From Leptospira brenneri (GTDB taxonomy: Bacteria > Spirochaetota > Leptospiria > Leptospirales > Leptospiraceae): 64,000 bases of DNA. A model generated the notes under the pieces. That model saw only the letters and a list, made by a program, of their open reading frames with translations. It was not told where the DNA came from and made no database searches. Made by a program: the position numbers and the translations under genes. Where the stretch lies: positions 124,001 to 188,000 of the forward strand of contig NZ_NPDQ01000001.1 of assembly GCF_002812125.1 (NCBI RefSeq), read 5' to 3'. Shown here piece after piece: positions 18,641 through 26,605 of the stretch (position 1 is its first letter; every line of letters starts with the position of its first letter).

Positions 18641-19249
18641 CTAAAGTGTCAGCCTTGACTTGATCGCTTTTCCTAATGTGTATTGATCAGAGTATTCTAA
18701 GGTTCCTCCAATGGTAATTCCATGAGCGATCCTTGTGATTTTAATTTCCATTGGTTTGATCACAGTAGAAAGATAAGAAGCAGTGGCATCACCTTCCAAG
18801 GTTGGGTTGGTGGCGATTAAAACTTCTTTGATTTCACCATCCTCCAATCGCTCAATCAGTTGGCGTATTCGCAATTGGTCAGGGCCTATTCCATCTAAGG
18901 GAGAAATAGCTCCATTTAACACATGATACTTTCCAACGTACTCTTTTGTGTTTTCGATAAAGAAAATATCTTCAGGCTGTTCCACTACACAAAGAATACC
19001 TGTTTCTCTTTTTTCAGACAGACAGATAGAACAAACAGGATCTTCAGTCAGTCCACCACATTCATCACAAAATCGAAGTTTGGATTTTGCTTCTTCGATA
19101 TTGGAAAGCCATGCTCGAAATGTGGAAGGATCCATACGTAAAATATGAAACCCAATTCTAGTCGCACTTTTTTTCCCAATTCCAGGAAGGCTGGAGAAGG
19201 ATTGGATTAGTTTTTGAAATTGTGGATCAGACAGGGGGGAATCCTCCAT
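18641..19249 (-). CDS. recR: Recombination mediator RecR
   Basis: RecR works with RecO (and RecF) to load RecA on gapped DNA. The protein has the helix-hairpin-helix [20 protein letters not shown], a C4 zinc finger ([16 protein letters not shown]) and a Toprim domain ([36 protein letters not shown]). I start at ATG 19249 ([11 protein letters not shown]); a longer frame to 19300 would add 17 residues not seen in RecR. The start lies inside the ybaB 3' end (23-base overlap). dnaX-ybaB-recR is a conserved operon across bacteria. Confidence 0.95.
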   Translation of the reverse strand: MEDSPLSDPQFQKLIQSFSSLPGIGKKSATRIGFHILRMDPSTFRAWLSNIEEAKSKLRFCDECGGLTEDPVCSICLSEKRETGILCVVEQPEDIFFIENTKEYVGKYHVLNGAISPLDGIGPDQLRIRQLIERLEDGEIKEVLIATNPTLEGDATASYLSTVIKPMEIKITRIAHGITIGGTLEYSDQYTLGKAIKSRLTL

Positions 19250-19598
19250 CCTTTTGGATCTGGTTGAATACACCCTCAAAGTCACTCGGATTAAACCCAA
19301 GGACGTTCTTCATTTCATGTGCCATTGTTTCTTTGGCTTTTCTTTGTACTTCGTTGGTTGCTGATAGAATTAAATCTTCTAACATCTTTTTATCGTCCGC
19401 ATTGAACATGATAGGATTGATGTTGAGATTGGTGAGCGTTCCATCTGCTGATGCAGTGACTTCCACCATACCGGCACCAGCGGACGCGGTTACTCGAATC
19501 TGAGCGAGCCTTTTCGAAAGTTCTTCTTGTTTCTCTTTGATATTACCGAGTTGCGAGAAAGCTTCTCGCATTTGTTTCATTTGGTCAAAAATTCCCAT
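19227..19598 (-). CDS. YbaB/EbfC nucleoid-associated protein
   Basis: This is a small (123 residues) DNA-binding, tweezer-shaped dimer of the YbaB/EbfC family. It has the family pattern [37 protein letters not shown] and [20 protein letters not shown], with a C-terminal helix. Homologues in Borrelia (EbfC) bind DNA and influence gene expression. A clear ribosome binding site, AAAGG, precedes ATG 19598. It lies between dnaX (15 bases upstream) and recR (overlapping), the usual order. Confidence 0.93.
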   Translation of the reverse strand: MGIFDQMKQMREAFSQLGNIKEKQEELSKRLAQIRVTASAGAGMVEVTASADGTLTNLNINPIMFNADDKKMLEDLILSATNEVQRKAKETMAHEMKNVLGFNPSDFEGVFNQIQKDGGFPPV

Positions 19599-19613
19599 AC
19601 GTACCTTTTGGAC

Positions 19614-21107
19614 TTATAAATTCTTAAATTGGTTGGGATCAACTTCCATACCAGAGAACTTTTCTTTTAAAAGTTTCTCCATATCTTCAGGAGCTGATGG
19701 ACTTGCTGCTGTAGTTTTTGCTTTGGGCGGCTCTTCTTGTTTTGGAGGAATGGTTTTTGATTCCAAAGGTTGTTTGGTTTCTGGTTCTAGAGTTTGTTTT
19801 GGTTTTTCTAGAATAGGTTTTACCGGTTCCGGTTGTGTAATCTGTGAAGATTCTGATTTTTGTTGAATAGGAGGATCCGAAGGAGTGGTTACTTTTTTCG
19901 GAGTTTCCAAATTATCAGGAATATGCGAAATGTCACCTTGTACTAGTTTTGCGAGTTCTGAAATTTTTGATAACAAACCAGATATACTTGGTTTCTCTCG
20001 ATCCAAGATTAGTTTACGAAACTGAATTTCCAAATAAACTTTCATCTCATAAGAACTTCTTAGTTTCATGAGGTTCAATTTTTCATGAACGGAAAAAATT
20101 CGTTCCGCCAACAGAACTAATACTTCCCGATCAAGTTCTCTGTAATTTTGTTTTAATTTTTGTAAGTCTTCTTGGGGAATATTGATAGATTCTCTATCTG
20201 CTAAATTATCTTTGATGAGAAGTAGAGAATTTAGAAATTCAATAAAATCCCAAACAAATTTTCCAAGATCAATTCCTGCTTGAAAAAGGTTTTCTAGTGT
20301 TTCAAAGATCTGAGCACTTTGTGTGGAATCGAGTAGTTGGTTCAAAAAATCTGTAAAAGTATCAATTCCATGATACCCAATCATCTTTCTAAGTTTGACA
20401 CCCGTTAAATTTCCATCCGTAAAGATAACGGCCTGTTCCATAAAGGAAAGAGTATCGCGGACGGAACCATCTCCTTTTTTAGCGATCCAGAATAATCCTT
20501 CTGAATCATATTTTAAACCTTCTTTTTCACAAAGTGTTTCAATATAGTTTTGTAAAACGGTAACCGGTACTTTTCGAAAATGAAAGTCTTGGCAACGAGA
20601 AAGAATTGTTTCTGGAATTTTATGATACTCTGTTGTTGCTAAAATAAAAACAACATGTGCAGGAGGTTCTTCCAATGTTTTTAGTAGAGCATTAAAAGCA
20701 GCCCCACTTAGCATGTGTACCTCGTCCAAAATATAAACGCGATACTTTCCACCCATCGCATTAAATTTTACATTTTCTCGTAGTTCACGAATGTTATCAA
20801 CACCACTGTTGGACGCTGCATCGATTTCAAATACATCGTTAGAATTTCCTTTTGTAATTTCTAAACAAGAAGTACATTCGTTGCAAGGTTCTACTCCATC
20901 TGGTCTTTCACAATTCAATCGTTTTGCTAGAATTCTTGCTATGGTCGTTTTACCCACACCACGAGGGCCGATAAAAATATAAGCATGTCCAATCTTTTTT
21001 GATTTAAAGGCATTTTGTAAAGAACCAACGGCTAAGTCCTGGTAAATCACATCGCGAAAGAATTGGGGTCTGTATTTTCGAAAGAGTACTTGGTGGTTTT
21101 CGCTCAT
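19614..21107 (-). CDS. dnaX: DNA polymerase III gamma/tau subunit
   Basis: DnaX is the motor of the clamp loader and, in its long form, bridges polymerase and helicase. It has Walker [20 protein letters not shown], a four-cysteine zinc module ([16 protein letters not shown]), [25 protein letters not shown] and an SRC sensor. A Pro/Gln/Lys-rich linker precedes a short C-terminal segment (about residues 400-497). ATG 21107 ([15 protein letters not shown]) matches the family start; a TTG at 21122 would add five residues. It is downstream of tRNA-Ser(GGA). I see no obvious poly-A frameshift site for a short gamma form. Confidence 0.94.
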   Translation of the reverse strand: MSENHQVLFRKYRPQFFRDVIYQDLAVGSLQNAFKSKKIGHAYIFIGPRGVGKTTIARILAKRLNCERPDGVEPCNECTSCLEITKGNSNDVFEIDAASNSGVDNIRELRENVKFNAMGGKYRVYILDEVHMLSGAAFNALLKTLEEPPAHVVFILATTEYHKIPETILSRCQDFHFRKVPVTVLQNYIETLCEKEGLKYDSEGLFWIAKKGDGSVRDTLSFMEQAVIFTDGNLTGVKLRKMIGYHGIDTFTDFLNQLLDSTQSAQIFETLENLFQAGIDLGKFVWDFIEFLNSLLLIKDNLADRESINIPQEDLQKLKQNYRELDREVLVLLAERIFSVHEKLNLMKLRSSYEMKVYLEIQFRKLILDREKPSISGLLSKISELAKLVQGDISHIPDNLETPKKVTTPSDPPIQQKSESSQITQPEPVKPILEKPKQTLEPETKQPLESKTIPPKQEEPPKAKTTAASPSAPEDMEKLLKEKFSGMEVDPNQFKNL

Positions 21108-21272
21108 GTAAGTCCGTGCCAAAAAAGATGTGGAATGGGAAATTTGTGAATCACTTTGATCTTGTAATTTCGTATGTTGGAGGCAATGAAATATTTATCG
21201 GAGTAATCGATATTTTACTAAGTGAGAGGAGAGGTGAATGGAGAAAAGATCTTAAGATGGCAAGTAAGAACC

Positions 21273-21359
<87 letters not shown>

Positions 21360-21404
21360 AATGGTTTCTACTGGCTTCCATAAAATGAAACGCTCAATAG
21401 AATT

Positions 21405-21845
21405 CTACCTTTTCTCTCTAAAAAATGTCAGAAATTCAAATTTTATGTGGGATCTTGGAATGAGAGTACATTTAGGAAAGTGATTTAGAAGATAGATGGA
21501 TTCTGTGGTGTAAGATGAAATTCCTTCTCCCGGTTTTGCGGGAACAAAATATATCACTTCCGGAATTTTTACGCGTAAAATAGCACCAGAACAAAGAAGA
21601 CAAGGTTCAAGAGCTGTAATCAAAATATGATCTGTTAGATAACGACCTTCAATTTTTGAAAGTGCTTCATCGATCGCAAGGATCTCGCTGTGCTTTGTGG
21701 GATTTAATGTTTGTTCGACGGAATTATAAGAGGCGGCAATCAGGTTTCCGTCTTTCGAAATGATTTCTGAATAAGAGGGAATTTCTTCGGGGTGGCTAGA
21801 AAGGGCTTTTGCGTAGCGCTCTAGAAAGGAATTGAAAGCTTCCAC
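21405..21845 (-). CDS. tadA: TadA-like tRNA adenosine(34) deaminase
   Basis: TadA converts A34 of tRNA-Arg(ACG) to inosine so that CGU, CGC and CGA can be read. The 146-residue protein has the zinc-deaminase motifs H52-S-E54 (HSEILAIDEAL) and P81-C-L-L-C85 (ALEPCLLCSGAIL). The canonical TadA HAE is HSE here. The only available start is GTG 21845, one base after the end of tRNA-Arg(ACG); in-frame TAG lies upstream within the tRNA. There is no Shine-Dalgarno sequence. A guanine or cytidine deaminase relative cannot be excluded, but the neighbouring substrate tRNA favours TadA. Confidence 0.8.
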   Translation of the reverse strand: MEAFNSFLERYAKALSSHPEEIPSYSEIISKDGNLIAASYNSVEQTLNPTKHSEILAIDEALSKIEGRYLTDHILITALEPCLLCSGAILRVKIPEVIYFVPAKPGEGISSYTTESIYLLNHFPKCTLIPRSHIKFEFLTFFREKR

Positions 21846-21846
21846 G

Positions 21847-21920
21847 CGCGCCCAAGAGGATTTGAACCTCTAACCTTCTGATCCGTAGTCAGATACTCTA
21901 TCCAGTTGAGCTATGGGCGC
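21847..21920 (-). tRNA. tRNA-Arg (ACG)
   Basis: Acceptor GCGCCCA/TGGGCGC, D-arm, anticodon stem TCTGA/TCAGA with loop CTACGGA giving ACG, and T-arm AGAGGTTCAAATCCTCT are all present. CCA is not encoded. A34 is the TadA target, and the putative tadA gene begins one base after the discriminator. Confidence 0.96.
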
Positions 21921-22301
21921 AATGAATGCTTGAAGCATTTTCACCCATTCCAAAAGAACGGGTATCACTATGGTTTTTTTCAAGCGGATGGAGTAAATCA
22001 AAAATCCCGCAATTCCTAGATAAAGTAGTACGGAAAGGAGATGGATGGTTGCAGCTAAGTAGAGACCAACAAAGGGTAGGACAGAAAGGACTTGAGCAAG
22101 TACCAATCCGAGTAAGAACAAACAAGTATTAACTGCAGAATATAGACAAACCGTTACAAATTCAGGAAGATTTCGTTTCCAAGTAAAAATTGGCACCCAA
22201 GAGAAATAGAGAGGTAATACTGCAAAGATCTTAGCTGCTTCGTCAGTAACTAAATAGGCCTGTATTCTTTCTAATTTTGCTTTGATTTGGGTGGTATTCA
22301 T
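21870..22301 (-). CDS. Small membrane protein, tail encoded within tRNA-Arg
   Basis: The frame from ATG 22301 encodes about 143 residues with three or four hydrophobic segments (for example KIFAVLPLYFSWVPIF, CLFLLGLVLAQVLSVLPFVG, LLYLGIAGFLIYSI). I do not recognise a family. The last 17 residues (APIAQLDRVSDYGSEG) are the translation of the tRNA-Arg gene, and its TAG lies inside the tRNA. The start is 11 bases after tRNA-Ser(GCT) and lacks a Shine-Dalgarno sequence. An in-frame extension upstream to 22385 is only translated tRNA. The hydrophobic pattern supports a real gene. Confidence 0.6.
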   Translation of the reverse strand: MNTTQIKAKLERIQAYLVTDEAAKIFAVLPLYFSWVPIFTWKRNLPEFVTVCLYSAVNTCLFLLGLVLAQVLSVLPFVGLYLAATIHLLSVLLYLGIAGFLIYSIRLKKTIVIPVLLEWVKMLQAFIAPIAQLDRVSDYGSEG

Positions 22302-22311
22302 GACGGTATCA

Positions 22312-22399
<88 letters not shown>

Positions 22400-22406
22400 A
22401 GCGACT

Positions 22407-22490
<84 letters not shown>

Positions 22491-22504
22491 AAGAGTACCT
22501 ATCC

Positions 22505-22532
22505 GTTATGTTAAATGCGAGTGCAGTGTCAA
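22505..22532 (-). promoter_or_regulatory. Strong sigma70-type promoter for the tRNA cluster
   Basis: Read on the minus strand, a perfect -35 TTGACA (22527-22532) is followed after 16 bases by CATAAC (22505-22510). This leaves about 7 bases of leader before the 5' end of tRNA-Ser(TGA). It probably drives the whole Ser-Ser-membrane protein-Arg-tadA-Ser-dnaX run, since I see no equally good promoter further down. Confidence 0.7.
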
Positions 22533-22560
22533 ATGAATATTCAATGAATGGTTCTAGAGA

Positions 22561-23676
22561 ATGGAAAAGTTGCGTATAAAACTGGAAAAGTGGGTCAATG
22601 GCGGTTTCTGTTTAGCGCACCACGAGGGGCATGCAGTCTTCGTTGAAGGTGGACTTCCGGGAGAATTGGTAGACATAAGTCTCTATAAAACCGGAAAAAA
22701 AGAATGGTTTGGAACTGTTTCAGAAGTTTTAGAAGCCTCAGAAAAAAGAATCCCCTCTGATTGTTCCGTGTTTATGGAATGTGGTGGCTGTAGTTATCGG
22801 CATATATCATACGAACAAGAGATCGAACTCAAAACCTCGCTTTTAACAGCTATGTTTCCTGAATGGAAAGAAAAACTAGAGGTAGTTCGTGGGCCTGAAA
22901 ACGAATATCGAAATAATGTACAATGGCAATCCAACGGAAAAGAAATTGGATATTTCGCAAAAAACACTCACAGAATTGTTAATGATTCTCATTCTGTTTG
23001 TAAAACTATCGATAAACGTTTGTTATGGGATTTAGTTCCACAAGGAATTAAAAAATCAGTTTCTAAACAAAAATCTATCCAACTTCGCCTTTCCTCCAAA
23101 TCCATTGTGAATTATGAAAGGGACCAAACAGAAATCAATGTTCAGAATACAAAATTAAAAGTGCCCGAACGTGGATTCTTTCAAATCAATCAGTTCCTTC
23201 TAGAACCTTGGCTTTTAAAAATCAAATCTCTATTACCTGATTCTAGTGAGGTTTTGGAGTTATTCTGCGGATGCGGGAGTATAGGCATTTCCATTCGCGA
23301 AAAAATTAAATCTTTATACGGAATGGAATCTCACGAAAAGAGCATTCGTTATGCAAAAGAAAATGCAAAAGTAAATGTGGCTTTGTCATTTGAATATGAA
23401 GTCAGCGATTTATACCAAAAACATTTACCCAAACATGTGGCAAAGTTTCCAATTTGGATTGTGAATCCGCCGAGAGCAGGATTAACAGAGGGAATCATAG
23501 AATCAGCTTCATTATTCTCACCAAAACAAATTATCTATTCTAGTTGTAATCCGAGTACATTAAAACGAGACATTGTAAGACTAGAAAGTATTGGATATCG
23601 GTTGGAATTTATGGGTCTCTTTGACTTTTTCCCAAGAACACAACATTACGAAGTTTTGGTGAGTTTGAAAAAATAA
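22561..23676 (+). CDS. TrmA/RlmC/RlmD-family RNA (uracil-5-)-methyltransferase
   Basis: This SAM-dependent enzyme makes m5U in rRNA or tRNA. The 371-residue protein starts with a TRAM-like RNA-binding domain (about 1-60). An iron-sulfur cysteine set follows (CSVFMECGGCSYRH), and with a more distant Cys it would ligate a [4Fe-4S] cluster as in RlmD. The methyltransferase domain has LELFCGCGSIGISI, IVNPPRAGL and the catalytic SSCNPSTLKRDI. Which uridine is modified cannot be read from sequence. It is divergent from the tRNA cluster and ends at a clear terminator. Confidence 0.87.
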   Translation: MEKLRIKLEKWVNGGFCLAHHEGHAVFVEGGLPGELVDISLYKTGKKEWFGTVSEVLEASEKRIPSDCSVFMECGGCSYRHISYEQEIELKTSLLTAMFPEWKEKLEVVRGPENEYRNNVQWQSNGKEIGYFAKNTHRIVNDSHSVCKTIDKRLLWDLVPQGIKKSVSKQKSIQLRLSSKSIVNYERDQTEINVQNTKLKVPERGFFQINQFLLEPWLLKIKSLLPDSSEVLELFCGCGSIGISIREKIKSLYGMESHEKSIRYAKENAKVNVALSFEYEVSDLYQKHLPKHVAKFPIWIVNPPRAGLTEGIIESASLFSPKQIIYSSCNPSTLKRDIVRLESIGYRLEFMGLFDFFPRTQHYEVLVSLKK

Positions 23677-23679
23677 ATA

Positions 23680-23713
23680 AAGAACTCACAAAGAATAGTT
23701 TGTGAGTTCTTTT
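23680..23713. terminator. Rho-independent terminator
   Basis: A 13-bp stem AAGAACTCACAAA / TTTGTGAGTTCTT with a 6-base loop is followed by TTC on the plus strand and by TTTATTTATTTTT on the minus strand. It separates the methyltransferase and DUF2892 genes and probably serves both. Confidence 0.8.
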
Positions 23714-23729
23714 CTAACGAAAGATTTTG

Positions 23730-23930
23730 TTATTTTGATTTGGTATTAATCTTTAGAGGTAGGTAAGCTGGGCAAAATCCAATTGCAGAAGTTGCTATCA
23801 TTACAAGGCCAATGACAAATAGAACAATTGCTGTTGTTCCTTCAACCACACCTGCCAAATACAAACCGCCTAATACCAATCCAACTACAACTCGAATGAT
23901 TCTATCATATAGACCCATGTTTTGAAACAT
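23730..23930 (-). CDS. DUF2892-type small membrane protein
   Basis: The 66-residue protein starts MFQNMGLYDRIIRVVVG and has two hydrophobic helices (VVGLVLGGLYLAG and AIVLFVIGLVMIATSAIG) followed by FCPAYLPL. This is the usual architecture of DUF2892/YgaP-like membrane domains, often linked to rhodanese or sulfur metabolism. No such partner is next to it here. An AAGGAG sequence 8 bases before ATG 23930 decides the start over the longer frame to 23963. Confidence 0.8.
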   Translation of the reverse strand: MFQNMGLYDRIIRVVVGLVLGGLYLAGVVEGTTAIVLFVIGLVMIATSAIGFCPAYLPLKINTKSK

Positions 23931-23971
23931 ATTCAATCTCCTTAAGTTAGATTGGACGAACAAAATGTATT

Positions 23972-24856
23972 TTATATTTGGTTATTTTTTTCTAACCATT
24001 CTAAAATCAGTCTCGTTACCTCTTCTCTTTTTTCCCAATGGAGAAAATGACCTGCGTGATCAAAACCAATTTTGCGAAAACCACAAGGGAAATCGTTTTC
24101 ATCTAATAGGTGTTCAAATAAGTTTTTATGAAAACAACCGTCATTTAATCCGTATAGAATTTGAGTGGGGACTGTGATTTTTGAATCTAAAATTCCAAGG
24201 ATACTTTCTCTACCAGATTCTGTAAAAAGATCGTTTAAATTGCGATAATAAGCAAGAGCGGAAGATAAAATTCCCGGATTTTGAAAATTTGCTTTAATCT
24301 CTGCTAAATGGTCTTGGTTTGGCGAATATCCTGGTGACCAATCCTTCCATAAATAATCTACAAGAGCAAATCCATTAGAGCGAATGGTAAGTTCCGCTAA
24401 AAAAGGAATTTGGAATAATAATACATACCAAGAATGAATGGTTTGTTGAGGAGCCCAAAAAAACGAGTCCTGATAAGTCCGTAGAAGAGGGACTCCTAGA
24501 CTTGTGATGGATTTGATTCGGTTTGGGTAATACATCCCAGCGGCAAAGGCAATCACAGATCCCCAGTTGTGGCCTACTAAATGCACCGAATCCCATTTTC
24601 TATCGTTCATCCATCCCAAAATATCATCCACAAGGTCGACTACATGTAATTTATGGGAATGAGAGATTGTTGATGGTTCGTATCCTCGCATAACAGGAGA
24701 GATACAGTGATATCCTTTTTTCCCAATAGTTTCCATCATCGGAGCAAAGGTTTTATGATTATCAGGAAACCCGTGGAGAAAAAGAACAGGTTCTCCTTTT
24801 CCCGTTTCTAAAGTGGTAAATACAGCAGATGAATTTCTAATTTCCGAATGGTGCAT
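23972..24856 (-). CDS. Alpha/beta hydrolase with asparagine in place of the nucleophile
   Basis: The 294-residue protein looks like an epoxide hydrolase or haloalkane dehalogenase relative: oxyanion motif FLHGFPDNHKTF, a nucleophile elbow, a lid region and a C-terminal DHAGHFLHWE catalytic histidine. The elbow reads LVGHNWGS, so residue 97 is Asn (codon AAC) where GHDWG would give the catalytic Asp. The protein may therefore be inactive as a hydrolase, have another role, or regain Asp by deamidation. It overlaps the upstream esterase gene by 20 bases (same strand), indicating one operon. Confidence 0.8.
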   Translation of the reverse strand: MHHSEIRNSSAVFTTLETGKGEPVLFLHGFPDNHKTFAPMMETIGKKGYHCISPVMRGYEPSTISHSHKLHVVDLVDDILGWMNDRKWDSVHLVGHNWGSVIAFAAGMYYPNRIKSITSLGVPLLRTYQDSFFWAPQQTIHSWYVLLFQIPFLAELTIRSNGFALVDYLWKDWSPGYSPNQDHLAEIKANFQNPGILSSALAYYRNLNDLFTESGRESILGILDSKITVPTQILYGLNDGCFHKNLFEHLLDENDFPCGFRKIGFDHAGHFLHWEKREEVTRLILEWLEKNNQI

Positions 24857-25853
24857 TGTTGTTTACCAACTTTTCTTTTTTATACGTCGTTCTAAAGAAT
24901 TGTAACACAATCTCTCTTGTATCCAAGTCCTTACTTAAATACCCATATTGTTTTTCATTTTGGTAAAAAAAACCGTTTGGCCAAATATGACCTCCACCTG
25001 GAATTAAATATCCTTCTACAACTTGATCGGATTCACAATCTGTAAACTTTGTGTATTGAATGTCTCTTTTCCAAAATTTGTTCAGATGTCTTTTTTTGGA
25101 TTTGGTTTCTTCCTTGCAGGCAAACTGCGAAGACCAAAATTCTAATGATTCTAAATAAGAAAAAACATCACCAGCTGGAATTCTTTGTGCATTGGGGCTT
25201 GGATCCGAAGGAATGGAAACAGAACCACCTTGGTAAGGTACAACATCGTCAGAAGTTCCCATAATGAACCCAATCGATTTATTAGGAGGAAGATTACAAA
25301 TCTCTTTTAAACCTTTGGAAGTAACTGCAGCAACAGAATACCCAGAACTAAATAAATCCTGTGCTTCGCATAACAAGCGCTGTGTCATAAAACCACCGTT
25401 GGAAATTCCAACAGCGTGAATTCGATTGTAATCAACAGGTATTTTTTTATCGATAAAACTTACCATGTCTCGGAAAAATTCGACATCTTTTGTATTTCGT
25501 TTGTCGGTAAGTGAATGTGGAATTTTTCTTCCGTCATTCCAACGGTTGGCATAACCATCTGGATAAACTGCGATAAATCCATATTCTTCTGCTTTTTCCG
25601 ACATACGAGAAAGATAAATCATTCCCTCTCCACTCCCTCCACCGCCGTGTAAAATAAAAATCAAAGGCAATCTGGTTTCTTTAATTTGTTTAGGCACATA
25701 GTAACGAAAATTGCGGATGATCCCATCAGAGGAAATGGATTCCAACTTGTGTTCTTTTACAGGAACAATGGAAGGAAGTGATTTACAAAAAAAAGAAAAA
25801 GAAATCATGACGAGTGGTAGATATCGTTTTGTATTTGAGAAAAACCAGTTCAT
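24837..25853 (-). CDS. Secreted esterase of the PHB-depolymerase / LpqC type, possible lipoprotein
   Basis: The protein opens with a hydrophobic signal and a cysteine in SFFCKS that could be a spirochaetal lipobox. The enzyme domain has LIFILHGGGGSGEGM (oxyanion), the nucleophile GISNGGFMTQRL and a late histidine in GGGHIWPNG. This pattern is typical of feruloyl esterase or polyhydroxybutyrate depolymerase-like hydrolases (family 1 esterases). Substrate cannot be told. It overlaps the downstream hydrolase gene by 20 bases and the WbuC-like gene by 4, forming an operon. Confidence 0.82.
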   Translation of the reverse strand: MNWFFSNTKRYLPLVMISFSFFCKSLPSIVPVKEHKLESISSDGIIRNFRYYVPKQIKETRLPLIFILHGGGGSGEGMIYLSRMSEKAEEYGFIAVYPDGYANRWNDGRKIPHSLTDKRNTKDVEFFRDMVSFIDKKIPVDYNRIHAVGISNGGFMTQRLLCEAQDLFSSGYSVAAVTSKGLKEICNLPPNKSIGFIMGTSDDVVPYQGGSVSIPSDPSPNAQRIPAGDVFSYLESLEFWSSQFACKEETKSKKRHLNKFWKRDIQYTKFTDCESDQVVEGYLIPGGGHIWPNGFFYQNEKQYGYLSKDLDTREIVLQFFRTTYKKEKLVNNNAPFGN

Positions 25854-26323
25854 GCAAACAAAGATTCATACCATAGAATGGTTTCTGGAACTTTTAAATC
25901 TCCCTCTAAAGGAAACTTGGGATGAAATTCTTTATCGATTGTGGGATCATAAGGGCCCGACTTTCCTTCAAAACAAACTGCCGTTTCAGACAGACAAACT
26001 AGGCTATGCCAAACACCAGGTTTTAAATCAATTCCCCGTTTAGGGCCTGTAGAGGAAAGTTTATGGGCTTCTTTGATTTCTCCATTTTCCTGGAAGATGA
26101 GAAATCCAATTTCACCTTCTAAAACGACAAAGGTTTCTGGTTTTGGGTCCGACAAATGTCTGTGAGGTGGAATGTAGGTGTTTTTAGAAAGAACGTTGAG
26201 AAACCTTTGGTACACTTCCATTTGTTCGTGGAAGTTATGATTGGTACGTTTTCTTTCTGCGGTTTGGGCTTTTTTGACGAGAGATCCGATTAAGTCGGAA
26301 TCAATGATTTGTATTTCCTGCAA
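25850..26323 (-). CDS. WbuC-family cupin
   Basis: The 157-residue protein is a WbuC-type cupin. Landmarks are RKRTNHNFHEQMEVYQRFLN, PPHRHLSDPKPETFVVLEG, GIDLKPGVWHSLV and the C-terminal SGPYDPTIDKEF. His residues in PHRH and VWHS are possible metal ligands. WbuC genes often lie in O-antigen clusters, but only one glycosyltransferase lies nearby here. It overlaps the upstream BFD-like gene by 23 bases and the downstream esterase by 4. The link to either is unknown. Confidence 0.82.
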   Translation of the reverse strand: MQEIQIIDSDLIGSLVKKAQTAERKRTNHNFHEQMEVYQRFLNVLSKNTYIPPHRHLSDPKPETFVVLEGEIGFLIFQENGEIKEAHKLSSTGPKRGIDLKPGVWHSLVCLSETAVCFEGKSGPYDPTIDKEFHPKFPLEGDLKVPETILWYESLFA

Positions 26324-26492
26324 GTTGACCTTCCAATTCCTGCTCGATGAAGGCTAACATATCCGGAACACAAGCCGTACAAGTATCAGCCGCTCCCATC
26401 TCGCGGGCGACTTCTAGTATAGGGCGATTGGATTCTTTGACAACATTTAAGATAGATTCAAAGAAAACTTCTGCACAGTGACACTTGATCAT
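26301..26492 (-). CDS. BFD-like [2Fe-2S] protein
   Basis: From ATG 26492 the 63-residue protein has a C-x-C then 31 residues then C-x2-C pattern (CHC near residue 4 and CTAC). This matches bacterioferritin-associated ferredoxin (BFD), which reduces ferritin iron for release. The segment between them (PILEVAREMGAAD) is the usual BFD helix. A longer frame reaches 26534. No ferritin gene is beside it. It overlaps the WbuC-like gene, so it is probably the first gene of the WbuC-esterase-hydrolase operon. Confidence 0.75.
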   Translation of the reverse strand: MIKCHCAEVFFESILNVVKESNRPILEVAREMGAADTCTACVPDMLAFIEQELEGQLAGNTNH

Positions 26493-26605
26493 GGTTCTGA
26501 GAATCAGTCTCTGGCTTATGAAATGGTACGACAAGAATTTTTTTAAATCTTTCTAAGTCATTTTTCAGAGAATTTTATCAAAAAATGGGGGAGTTCTTTT
26601 CAGAT

